Shown piece by piece: positions 6,215 through 12,688 of a DNA stretch of 12,688 nucleotides. The notes under the pieces were generated by a model. It was not told where the DNA came from. It did no database searches and was given only the letters and a program-made list of their open reading frames with translations. The stretch lies in assembly GCA_046597185.1 (NCBI GenBank), contig JBKJLF010000073.1, positions 1 to 12,688 of the forward strand, read 5' to 3'. Each line of letters begins with the position of its first letter. Within the stretch, counting starts at the first letter, position 1. The DNA is from CAMBDR01 sp046597185 (GTDB lineage Bacteria; Pseudomonadota; Gammaproteobacteria; Burkholderiales; Burkholderiaceae_D). The translations under genes and the position numbers were made by a program.

Positions 6215-7749
6215 AACTAAGTTCCAGCGAAATCACCAAACTGGCGCTCTGGGCCTGCCTGTTTGCCCTGTTGGGCTGGCTTTGGTGGTATTGCTTTGAA
6301 AAGCGCGTGAGCGCGGTGCCAACGGTTTCCAAGGCGGCCAAAGAAAACACTTTTTTGGGTGCCAGCCGCCTGCTGAAAAAGTACGACTATCGCGTCAAAA
6401 CCATCCTCAATCTGGAAGCCGCGCTGGATCACCCCTTACCCAAAGGCACACTGTATTTGCGCAACATGGGCGGCACCATCGAACCCAAGCAAACCACGGT
6501 TTTAATGAACTGGGTTGAACAAGGCAATACCCTGATCTATCAACCACGTTGGACTGGCAAAAGCATCACCGCAGACTTGTCGCGGCGTTGCGCCCAAAGC
6601 CCCTTGCAATTGAGCGACGATATCAATGGCAAAATAAAGGATGACGAGGATGACGAGGATGATCAGGCTGAGCAGTCTGATCAACCCGCCAGCCAAAAAT
6701 CGGGCTCAGGAGAATCGAGTGCTAAATCAAGTGCTGAATCGAGTGCGGACGAAAAAGATGAGGCGGAAGGCGAGGCAAAAGATGACAAAAATGATGCCAA
6801 AAAAGATAAGAACAAGGATGATGACGAGGACGATACGCCCCGGCTTGCAATCGACCCGCTTCCCAGAACCCGCTTAAGCAGCGGCAGCCTCGATCCGATT
6901 TCGAAACTGCTCGGCATTGAATTGCGGAGAGTATCATATAGCGCAATCAAACCGGAAAGCAAATCGGCAAGCAACCCGGAAGAGGATAAAAAACCCGAGC
7001 CCGCCAAGGCTTTAAAGAAATTACGCAAGAAAAAAACTACCACCTGCCCGGCCGAAGTGCAGTGGCCCAATACCAACTATGCGCTGCAAATGGATCACGA
7101 CAACTTACGCCTGTTCAGTAACAATGATGACAAGCTGATGTTAGCCGACCAATCCGGCCAGGCCCTGCGCATTTACCAACAAGGCCAAGGGCATATTGTG
7201 GTACTGGCAGAAGATTATTTTCAAAACGCGGAACTGGCGTATTTCGACCATGCCGAAGTGTTGCTGAAAATAATGGGTTTGCAAGCCGAGCGCACCGTCC
7301 TGGTGATCCAACATTTAAAACACGAAGCCTGGTACGAAAAACTGTGGAATCACTTTTATCTGGCGCTCAGTGCCTGCGCACTGGGTTTGCTGCTATTGCT
7401 GTGGATTAGCGTACGGCGCTTTGGCGCGGTCTACCCTATCCCCGAACCAAATCGGCGCGCCTTGCTGGAACATATTGACGCCAGCAGCCGTTGGCTGTGG
7501 CAAGTGCCGGGTGGGCGCGATATTTTGCTCAATGCCGCCCGCTCGCTCACCCTCAAAGTATTGCAACGGCGCGCGCCTGCGATCATGCGCTTAAGCCAAA
7601 CTGAACAAATTGCGCAATTGAGCGAAATTTGCTCGATCAATCGGCCCGACCTGGTGCTGGCGCTGTCGAGCGGCGTTGCGCCCACCCCCTTACTCTTTAT
7701 CCGCCAAATCAAAACCCTACAACGATTGAGAAAACATTATGAGCGATAG
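6211..7749 (+). CDS. DUF4350-domain membrane protein with a long charged insert
   Basis: 512 residues, function unknown. One N-terminal membrane helix (about 11-28) precedes a DUF4350-type region: ASRLLKKYDYRV (51-62), a Leu-rich turn and LMNWVEQGNTLIY (98-110), resuming at about 280-360 with GQGHIVVLAEDYFQNAEL (325-342) and FDHAEVLLKIMG (345-356). Between these halves lies a hydrophilic insert (about 138-275) with an acidic core of Asp/Glu/Lys/Ser. A second helix at 383-400 is followed by a cytoplasmic-looking C-terminal domain (about 400-512). With two helices the DUF4350 part is predicted to be periplasmic; by fold resemblance it may be a GATase-like sensor or binding module, which is inference. 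Starts by ATGA overlap with the DUF4129-domain gene and ends with an 11-base overlap with the MoxR gene. DUF4350 genes recur beside MoxR/DUF58 genes. Confidence 0.85.
   Translation: MKLSSSEITKLALWACLFALLGWLWWYCFEKRVSAVPTVSKAAKENTFLGASRLLKKYDYRVKTILNLEAALDHPLPKGTLYLRNMGGTIEPKQTTVLMNWVEQGNTLIYQPRWTGKSITADLSRRCAQSPLQLSDDINGKIKDDEDDEDDQAEQSDQPASQKSGSGESSAKSSAESSADEKDEAEGEAKDDKNDAKKDKNKDDDEDDTPRLAIDPLPRTRLSSGSLDPISKLLGIELRRVSYSAIKPESKSASNPEEDKKPEPAKALKKLRKKKTTTCPAEVQWPNTNYALQMDHDNLRLFSNNDDKLMLADQSGQALRIYQQGQGHIVVLAEDYFQNAELAYFDHAEVLLKIMGLQAERTVLVIQHLKHEAWYEKLWNHFYLALSACALGLLLLLWISVRRFGAVYPIPEPNRRALLEHIDASSRWLWQVPGGRDILLNAARSLTLKVLQRRAPAIMRLSQTEQIAQLSEICSINRPDLVLALSSGVAPTPLLFIRQIKTLQRLRKHYER
6640..6834 (+). 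other. Acidic/Lys/Ser low-complexity insert in the DUF4350 protein
   Basis: Residues 144-208 are almost entirely Asp, Glu, Lys, Ser, Gln and Ala, beginning DDEDDEDDQAEQ and ending DKNKDDDEDD. At DNA level there are imperfect repeats: GATGACGAG twice in tandem near 6640, and AAATCAAGTGCT / GAATCGAGTGC units at about 6713-6747. The segment separates the two conserved parts of the DUF4350 region and is predicted to be disordered. Confidence 0.8.
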
Positions 7750-8758
7750 TCCCGAAATACGGTCAGACCTGCGGCCCGAAATAAGCCCGATTCCCGCCGA
7801 GCGCTTACAACAAGCCATCGACATCGTCACCCGCATGCGCAGCGAAATCCAGCGCGCCTTTATTGGGCAGCAAAAAGTATTGGAACAAGTGCTGGCCTGT
7901 TGCCTGGCGGGCGGCCATGTGCTGCTGGAAGGGGTGCCGGGCCTTGGCAAAACCTTGCTGGTGAACGCACTGGCCAAGACTTTTTCCGGGCAGTTTTCGC
8001 GCATTCAATTCACGCCCGATTTAATGCCAGCCGACGTGATGGGGCATGCCGTGTTCGACATGAAAAACCAAACCTTCAGCGTGCGCAAAGGGCCGGTATT
8101 TACCCACTTGTTGCTGGCCGATGAAATCAACCGCGCCCCCGCCAAAACCCAATCTTCGCTGCTGGAAGTGATGCAAGAGCGGCAAGTAACGATTGAAGGC
8201 GAATCGCACCGTCTGGCTTCGCCGTTTATGGTACTGGCGACACAAAACCCGCTGGAAAACGAAGGCACTTATCCGCTACCGGAGGCGCAACTGGATCGTT
8301 TCCTGATCAAAGTCTATATCGAATACCCAAGCGAAGCCGAAGAAAACGCAATGCTGCAACTCACCACCCGCAACCGCGTTGGCGATGGCCTGGACGTGGC
8401 GCAAGTGGCGACCCTGATCAAGCCGGAAACCATTGTCACGCTGCAGCAGATGGTGGCGCAAATCCGGGTCGATGACGCGGTGGCCAATTATGCAGTGCGT
8501 CTGGTGCGCGCCACGCGCGACTGGCCCGGTTTGGCCATTGGTGCCGGTCCGCGTGGCTCAATTGCGCTGGTGCGGATAGCGCGCCCGATGGCCCTGATGG
8601 CCGGGCGCGATTATGTCACCCCGGACGACATCAAACAAGCTGCCTTGCCGGTGTTGCGGCACCGGGTGGCACTGGCTGCTGAAAGTGAACTCGATGGTTT
8701 AACCAGCGACGACTTACTGAAGCAATTAATCGAACAAATCGCAGCGCCGCGCGCATGA
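7739..8758 (+). CDS. MoxR-family AAA+ ATPase
   Basis: 339-residue cytosolic AAA+ ATPase of the MoxR family, thought to act as a chaperone that activates or assembles protein complexes together with a VWA-domain partner. All catalytic elements are present: Walker A GVPGLGKT (65-72), Walker B LLLADEINRAP (124-134, D128/E129), sensor 1 ATQNP (167-171) with the family's LENEGTYPLPEAQLDRF block (172-188) and an arginine-finger candidate R187, then sensor 2 region GAGPRGSIAL (268-277) and DYVTPDDI (291-298). Length is typical. The start overlaps the DUF4350 gene by 11 bases and the stop overlaps the DUF58 gene by 4 (ATGA); the invariant MoxR-DUF58 pairing is the family norm. The specific MoxR subfamily cannot be assigned by eye. 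Confidence 0.95.
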   Translation: MSDSPEIRSDLRPEISPIPAERLQQAIDIVTRMRSEIQRAFIGQQKVLEQVLACCLAGGHVLLEGVPGLGKTLLVNALAKTFSGQFSRIQFTPDLMPADVMGHAVFDMKNQTFSVRKGPVFTHLLLADEINRAPAKTQSSLLEVMQERQVTIEGESHRLASPFMVLATQNPLENEGTYPLPEAQLDRFLIKVYIEYPSEAEENAMLQLTTRNRVGDGLDVAQVATLIKPETIVTLQQMVAQIRVDDAVANYAVRLVRATRDWPGLAIGAGPRGSIALVRIARPMALMAGRDYVTPDDIKQAALPVLRHRVALAAESELDGLTSDDLLKQLIEQIAAPRA

Positions 8759-10065
8759 TACCCTCACGCCTCTTCCTGTATTGCGTCGGGCTACTTGCGG
8801 TACTCGGTGCGCTGGCCGGAATCTGGCCCGGTTCCGGCCTGGCCCTGTGGTGGCAAGCCAGTTTGGCCACCCTGATTCTGGCGGCCTTGCTGGATGCCTT
8901 TATCTGGCGCAAAGCACCGTCCTTGCGCATCGAGCGCCACATGCCCAATGTCTGGCCGGTGGCGCTTTGGAATCAGGTGCGCCTGACTTTGCATAATGAA
9001 GACAAACGCATCCTCGTGCTACAAACCATCGACGCCTACCCCGGCACCTGGGAGATGGAACATTTGCCCCACACCAGCCGCGTCCAGCCCGGAGCCTATG
9101 TCAGCTTTCAATATCGGCTGCGCCCACCCCGGCGCGGCAATGAGCGCTTTGAAGCGCCGTATGTACGAATCGCCAGCGGTTTGCGCCTGTGGTGGTTTTT
9201 ACACCGGATCGGCCCGGAGCAAAGCGTGAAAGTGTTCCCAGATTATTCCAAACTGTTGGGCCAGCAATTATCGGCCACCGACCGACGCGCCCCGACCCTG
9301 GGTTCGATCCGCAAGCGGCGGCGCGGCGAAGGCACCGACTTTCGCCAACTGCGCGAATACCGCCAAGGCGACAGCATGCGCTCCATCGACTGGAAAGCCA
9401 CCGCGCGCCAACTCAAACCCATCACCCGCGAATACCAGGAAGAGCGCGACCAGCAAGTAGTATTTTTACTCGATACTGGCCGCCGCATGTTGGCCCAAGA
9501 TGAAAGCGGCAGCCATTTTGATCACGCCTTGAATGCCGTGTTGACGCTCAGCTTCATTGCACAAAAACAGGGCGATGCGATTGGTTTGATGAATTTTGGT
9601 GGCAGCTCGCGCTGGCTTAGCCCGCAAAAAGGGCGCGCCGGGCTGGATCGTTTATTGAGTGGCATCTACGATTTATACCCACAAGAAGTCGCGCCGGACT
9701 ACCCGCAGGCGGCCAGCATGTTGCTCACGCGCTTAACCAAACGCGCTTTCGTGGTATTGATTACCAATGTGCGCGATGAAGACGATAAGGCGTTGAAAAG
9801 CGCCTGTGATTTACTTTCCACACGGCATCTGGTGATGTGTGCCAGCTTGCGCGAAAAAGCGCTGGATCAAGCACTCGATGCGCCAGTACAACAGTTTTCC
9901 GATGCCTTGCGCGTGGCTGCCACCGCTCATTATTTGCAATTGCGGCAAGATGCGATTAAACGCCTGGGAATCCGCGCCAGCCACCTGATCGACATCACGC
10001 CAGAGCATTTAAGTATGACGCTGGTGAAGCGCTATTGGGACATCAAAGAAAGTGGCCAATTATGA
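8755..10065 (+). CDS. DUF58-domain (VWA-like) protein, partner of the MoxR ATPase
   Basis: 436 residues. Two N-terminal hydrophobic helices (about 5-24 and 30-50) anchor it in the inner membrane; a beta-rich region (about 55-160) follows, then the DUF58 signature GTDFRQLREYRQGDSMRSIDW (193-213) with KATARQLKPITREYQEER (214-231). Downstream is a von Willebrand A-like fold starting QQVVFLLDTGRRM (233-245). Canonical VWA metal sites read DxSxS; here the equivalent is Asp240-Thr-Gly-Arg-Arg, so the serines are missing. I recall similar DxGRRM variants in DUF58 proteins of SpoIIM/RDD clusters. Presumably the adaptor linking MoxR to membrane partners. Last gene of the coupled cassette; ATG lies in the MoxR stop region with no ribosome binding site of its own. 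Confidence 0.93.
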   Translation: MIPSRLFLYCVGLLAVLGALAGIWPGSGLALWWQASLATLILAALLDAFIWRKAPSLRIERHMPNVWPVALWNQVRLTLHNEDKRILVLQTIDAYPGTWEMEHLPHTSRVQPGAYVSFQYRLRPPRRGNERFEAPYVRIASGLRLWWFLHRIGPEQSVKVFPDYSKLLGQQLSATDRRAPTLGSIRKRRRGEGTDFRQLREYRQGDSMRSIDWKATARQLKPITREYQEERDQQVVFLLDTGRRMLAQDESGSHFDHALNAVLTLSFIAQKQGDAIGLMNFGGSSRWLSPQKGRAGLDRLLSGIYDLYPQEVAPDYPQAASMLLTRLTKRAFVVLITNVRDEDDKALKSACDLLSTRHLVMCASLREKALDQALDAPVQQFSDALRVAATAHYLQLRQDAIKRLGIRASHLIDITPEHLSMTLVKRYWDIKESGQL

Positions 10066-10141
10066 CCGTAAAATTAATTTCTACGCAAGGCACAGTTTTG
10101 GTGTATGCTATCGAACATCGTAACAACGGCTTTTAGCCCCT
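10066..10141 (+). promoter_or_regulatory. Intergenic region before corC, possible weak promoter
   Basis: This 76-base stretch is the only real gap between phoH and the end of lnt. It is AT-richer than its flanks. TTGGTG (10098-10103) and TAACAA (10121-10126) are spaced by 17 bases but each matches consensus at only 3 of 6 positions; TATGCT (10104-10109) is an alternative -10. No terminator hairpin is visible, so corC-lnt may be read through from the cassette, have a weak promoter of their own, or both. Confidence 0.3.
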
Positions 10142-11023
10142 ATGCCTGAGTATCCTGAGTATCCTGGTAACGTCAAACCGGACGTTAAATCCCACCGTTC
10201 CCTATTTGAACGGCTAACCGCCTTGATTTCTCCCGAGCCGGAGAATCGCGCCGAACTGCTCGAAGTGCTGCACGACGCGCACGAGCGCAACCTGCTCGAT
10301 GCTGACGCCTTATCGATGATCGAAGGCGTATTTCAGGTGTCCGAATTGTCGGCGCGCGACATCATGGTGCCGCGCTCGCAAATGGACGTGATCGACCTGA
10401 CCAAGCCGATTGAAGAATGGCTGCCCAGTGTGCTTTCCACCGCGCACTCACGCTTTCCGGCCATTGAAGGCGACCGCGACCGCATCGTTGGCATCTTACT
10501 GGCCAAAGACTTATTGCGCTACTATGCCGAAGAAACCTTTGACGTGCGCGACATGCTGCGCCCGGCGGTATTTATTCCCGAATCCAAACGTCTGAATATT
10601 TTATTGCGCGACTTTCGCGCCAACCACAATCACATGGCGATTGTGGTGGATGAATATGGCGGCGTGGCCGGCTTGATCACGATTGAAGACGTACTCGAAC
10701 AAATCGTTGGCGATATCGAAGACGAATACGATTTCGATGAAGAGGAAGACAATATCGTAGCCGTGAATGCCGGGCAATACGGCCCCAAATGGCGCGTCAA
10801 GGCACTCACCGAGCTGGAGCAATTCAATGACATAATCGGTGCCAGTTTTGCCGATGACGATGTCGATACCATAGGTGGTTTGGTCACCAATCATTTGGGG
10901 CGCATGCCGCACAAGAGTGATCGCTTCGATATCGGCAATTTGCGCTTTGAAGTGTTGCGCGCCGATGCGCGCCAAATTCATGTTTTGCTGGTCGAAAAAG
11001 TCCCGGTCGAAACCACCCCATGA
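10142..11023 (+). CDS. corC (ybeX): CorC/YbeX CBS-domain protein
   Basis: 293-residue cytosolic protein of the HlyC/CorC family; historically tied to CorA-linked magnesium and cobalt efflux, and more recently (as YbeX) to ribosome metabolism alongside YbeY and YbeZ. Visible: N-terminal segment LLEVLHDAHERNLLDADALSMIEGV (39-63), RDIMVPRSQM (72-81) opening CBS domain 1 (about 74-130), CBS domain 2 (about 138-195) with AIVVDEYGGVAGLITIEDVLE (166-186), and the CorC_HlyC C-terminal domain (about 205-287) with DVDTIGGLV (240-248). It lacks the membrane DUF21 domain, as CorC normally does. The N-terminus starts MPEYPEYPG, encoded by a 9-base duplication. No clear ribosome binding site precedes the ATG. 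Overlaps lnt by ATGA. Confidence 0.96.
   Translation: MPEYPEYPGNVKPDVKSHRSLFERLTALISPEPENRAELLEVLHDAHERNLLDADALSMIEGVFQVSELSARDIMVPRSQMDVIDLTKPIEEWLPSVLSTAHSRFPAIEGDRDRIVGILLAKDLLRYYAEETFDVRDMLRPAVFIPESKRLNILLRDFRANHNHMAIVVDEYGGVAGLITIEDVLEQIVGDIEDEYDFDEEEDNIVAVNAGQYGPKWRVKALTELEQFNDIIGASFADDDVDTIGGLVTNHLGRMPHKSDRFDIGNLRFEVLRADARQIHVLLVEKVPVETTP
10145..10162 (+). repeat. 9-base direct repeat at the corC 5' end
   Basis: CCTGAGTAT occurs twice in tandem immediately after the start codon, giving PEYPEY in the protein's non-conserved N-terminus. A short in-frame duplication without expected functional consequence. Confidence 0.7.
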
Positions 11024-12618
11024 ACTTTGTACTGCGTCAGCCCTTGATGATTCAAGGGCTAATTTGTCTTTTAGTGGGTGCGGCCAATCTGCTCGCCTTT
11101 GCGCCGTTTGGGGCGTGGCCCCTGCAAATCATCAGTTTGGCCTGGCTATTTCACTTAAGCCTGCTTGAGCACGCCGCCCCGCTCAAGCGCCATTTTTGGC
11201 GCGCCTGGGCTTTCGGTCTGGGTTGGACTGGTTGCGGCATGTATTGGCTCTACATTACCATGTACCATTACGCCCACTTACCGCTGTGGATGGCGAGCAG
11301 TGCCGTATTTTTGCTGGCCAGTTTTTATCTGGCACCGTTTACCGCCATCGCCATTTGCCTCAGCATTTACCTGCGCCGACGTTGGAGTTTGAGCCTGCTG
11401 CTCACGGCGCTGTGCGTGCTGCCCGCCCTGTGGGGCTTGACGGAATGGATGCGCGGCTGGTTGCTCACCGGTTTGCCCTGGGTGGTATCGGGTTATGCGC
11501 ACAACACCAGCCCGCTGGCCGGTTTTGCCCCCATCGTTGGTGTGTATGGGATTGGCGCGATTGCCGCCTTGGCTGCCGCCGCGCTGGCTGCGGCCCTGCT
11601 TTGCGCAGGACAATCCAGCAAGCCTGTGCAGGCCCGGGTTGCCGCCTTATTCGCCACCTTATTCGGGTTGGGTGCCCTACTGCAAACCATACCCTGGAGT
11701 CAGCCGCTGGGCAAACCGATTTCGGTGCGGCTATTGCAGGGCAATGTTGAGCAAGATACCAAATTCGACCCCGCGCGCCGGGCTGAGTCACGGGCTTTAT
11801 ATCAAAACTTCATCGAAGCCGAGCCAGCCGACCTGATTGCCACACCCGAAACCGCCTTGCCGCTCTTCATCCACCAGGTGCCGCCCGAGTATCTGCAACG
11901 CATGCAGCGCTATGCACAGCAAAACCAAAGCCATATCGCGATAGGATTATTAATTGCCGATGGCCCCGCGCTGTACACCAATAGCCTGATAGGCATTAGC
12001 CCGCAAACCGATTCCCTTTACCGCTACAACAAAAGCCACCTGGTGCCCTTTGGCGAATTTGTGCCGACCGGCTTTCATTGGTTTGTCACCATGCTGGGCA
12101 TACCGATGAGCGACCAAACCCCCGGCAAGCCGTGGCAACGTGCCTGGCAAATCAAGGATCAAGCGGTACTGCCGAATATTTGTTTTGACGATTTATTTGG
12201 CGAAGAAATCGCGCATCACATGGGTGCGAGCGAGGCAGCGGGCGCGCCCACGCCGAGCATTTTATTGAATGTATCGAATCTGGCCTGGTTTGATGATTCG
12301 CTGGCCTTGGCGCAGCATTTGCAAATCTCACAAATGCGCGCCATCGAAACCGCGCGCCCGATGTTGCGCGCCACCAATACCGGGGCCACCGCCGTTATTT
12401 TACCCGACGGCAAAGTTCAGACGCAATTGCCGATTCTGGTCAAGGACAGCATCAAGGCCCAGGTGCAAGGGATGCAGGGTAAAACCCCGTATGTGCGCTT
12501 TGGCAATGGCATCATGTTGTGCGCCGTCAGCCTGGCGTTGCTCCTGGCCTGGAGCCGCAGCCAATTAATCATAGGACTTACGCAAAAACATCATAAATGT
12601 AACAGTTTGCAAGCATAA
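11020..12618 (+). CDS. lnt: Apolipoprotein N-acyltransferase Lnt
   Basis: Inner-membrane enzyme that transfers the third acyl chain from phospholipid to the N-terminal cysteine of diacylglyceryl lipoproteins. 532 residues against about 510 in E. coli. N-terminal membrane region: helices at about 10-30, 35-50, 60-80, 88-118, 124-145, 165-195 and 205-224; then the carbon-nitrogen hydrolase domain (about 233-485) in the periplasm and a last helix (about 496-511). The catalytic triad is recognisable as Glu277 (ATPETALP), Lys338 (YNKSHLVPFGEF) and Cys388 (PNICFDDLFGEE). The residues after Cys are Phe-Asp, whereas many Lnt proteins have Tyr-Glu there. The last 15-18 residues (from IIGLTQKHHK) are unlike typical Lnt ends and coincide with an AT-rich change and a possible IS boundary, so the native C-terminus may have been replaced. 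ATGA overlap with corC. Confidence 0.96.
   Translation: MNFVLRQPLMIQGLICLLVGAANLLAFAPFGAWPLQIISLAWLFHLSLLEHAAPLKRHFWRAWAFGLGWTGCGMYWLYITMYHYAHLPLWMASSAVFLLASFYLAPFTAIAICLSIYLRRRWSLSLLLTALCVLPALWGLTEWMRGWLLTGLPWVVSGYAHNTSPLAGFAPIVGVYGIGAIAALAAAALAAALLCAGQSSKPVQARVAALFATLFGLGALLQTIPWSQPLGKPISVRLLQGNVEQDTKFDPARRAESRALYQNFIEAEPADLIATPETALPLFIHQVPPEYLQRMQRYAQQNQSHIAIGLLIADGPALYTNSLIGISPQTDSLYRYNKSHLVPFGEFVPTGFHWFVTMLGIPMSDQTPGKPWQRAWQIKDQAVLPNICFDDLFGEEIAHHMGASEAAGAPTPSILLNVSNLAWFDDSLALAQHLQISQMRAIETARPMLRATNTGATAVILPDGKVQTQLPILVKDSIKAQVQGMQGKTPYVRFGNGIMLCAVSLALLLAWSRSQLIIGLTQKHHKCNSLQA
12574..12587 (+). mobile_element. Possible insertion-sequence terminal motif in the 3' end of lnt
   Basis: GGACTTACGCAAAA resembles, from memory, the terminal inverted repeats of several IS elements that begin near (TA)GGACTTACGCA. 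It sits where lnt loses family similarity and composition turns AT-rich, and a new reading frame opens about 80 bases inward, a spacing usual for a transposase start. The other end would be beyond the window, so neither the inverted repeat partner nor a target duplication can be seen. Confidence 0.25.
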
Positions 12619-12655
12619 AAATTTAAAGGCATTTGTTTTTGAGTAAAGTACGGGC

Positions 12656-12688
12656 ATGAAAATACGCCCAACCCATAGGCCTATGCAC
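12656..12688 (+). CDS. Start of an unidentified reading frame, cut by the window edge
   Basis: ATG at 12656 opens an in-frame stretch of 11 codons (MKIRPTHRPMH) to the last base without a stop. A poor GAGTAAAG-like purine stretch lies about 7 bases upstream. Too short to identify. It is not the start of GlyQ, which often follows lnt in related genomes. It could be a transposase start if the preceding motif is an IS end, or an unrelated or spurious frame. Confidence 0.2.
   Translation, partial: MKIRPTHRPMH

Noticed and set aside
6681..7076. Reverse-strand Ser/Leu-rich frame opposite the DUF4350 insert
   Set aside because: Antisense of the Asp/Lys-rich low-complexity coding region gives Ser/Leu-rich sequence automatically; no start signal or motif supports it.
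10066..10141. Transcription terminator between the DUF58 gene and corC
   Set aside because: No stem of useful length followed by a T run is present; AAATTAATTT is only a short AT palindrome.
12619..12655. Rho-independent terminator after lnt
   Set aside because: A T-rich run exists (TTTGTTTTTG) but no GC-rich hairpin precedes it.

Overview
The window is a densely packed, single-strand (+) gene block from a Gram-negative bacterium, most likely a betaproteobacterium. The evidence is the conserved order miaB - phoH (ybeZ) - ybeY - ... - corC (ybeX) - lnt, which is the proteobacterial housekeeping order for tRNA modification, ribosome/RNA maturation and lipoprotein maturation, together with the betaproteobacterial flavour of the PhoH, CorC and Lnt sequences. 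GC content is moderate (mid-50s by eye). I cannot fix the family; Oxalobacteraceae/Burkholderiales and Neisseriales are both possible.

Layout. Bases 1-1206 are the 3' part of miaB (its start lies upstream). After a 65-base AT-rich gap come phoH (TTG start) and ybeY, which overlap by 17 bases. Six base pairs later begins a six-gene membrane cassette: an RDD-family membrane protein, a SpoIIM-like (DUF95) membrane protein, a large membrane protein with a C-terminal DUF4129-like domain, a DUF4350 protein with a long charged insert, a MoxR-type AAA+ ATPase, and a DUF58 (VWA-like) protein. Every junction inside this cassette is an ATGA, TAATG or 11-base overlap, so it is almost certainly one translationally coupled transcript. 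After a 76-base gap follow corC and lnt, again coupled by an ATGA overlap. The last ~115 bases become AT-rich, carry a motif resembling an insertion-sequence end inside the 3' end of lnt, and open a new partial reading frame.

How the genes work together. The flanking genes are the housekeeping set: MiaB (tRNA ms2i6A37), PhoH-like ATPase, YbeY endoribonuclease, CorC (CBS-domain protein) and Lnt (lipoprotein N-acylation). The inserted cassette pairs a MoxR AAA+ ATPase and its usual DUF58 partner with four membrane proteins. By analogy with other MoxR/VWA systems it is probably a chaperone-like module that acts on or assembles a membrane complex, but its substrate is unknown. The most notable points are the position of the cassette between ybeY and corC, the degenerate metal-site motif of the DUF58 protein, two low-complexity tracts that look prone to length change, a variant active-site neighbourhood in Lnt, and the possible IS boundary at the end of lnt. 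No tRNA, rRNA or CRISPR array was seen, and there is no gap longer than 300 bases without a gene.
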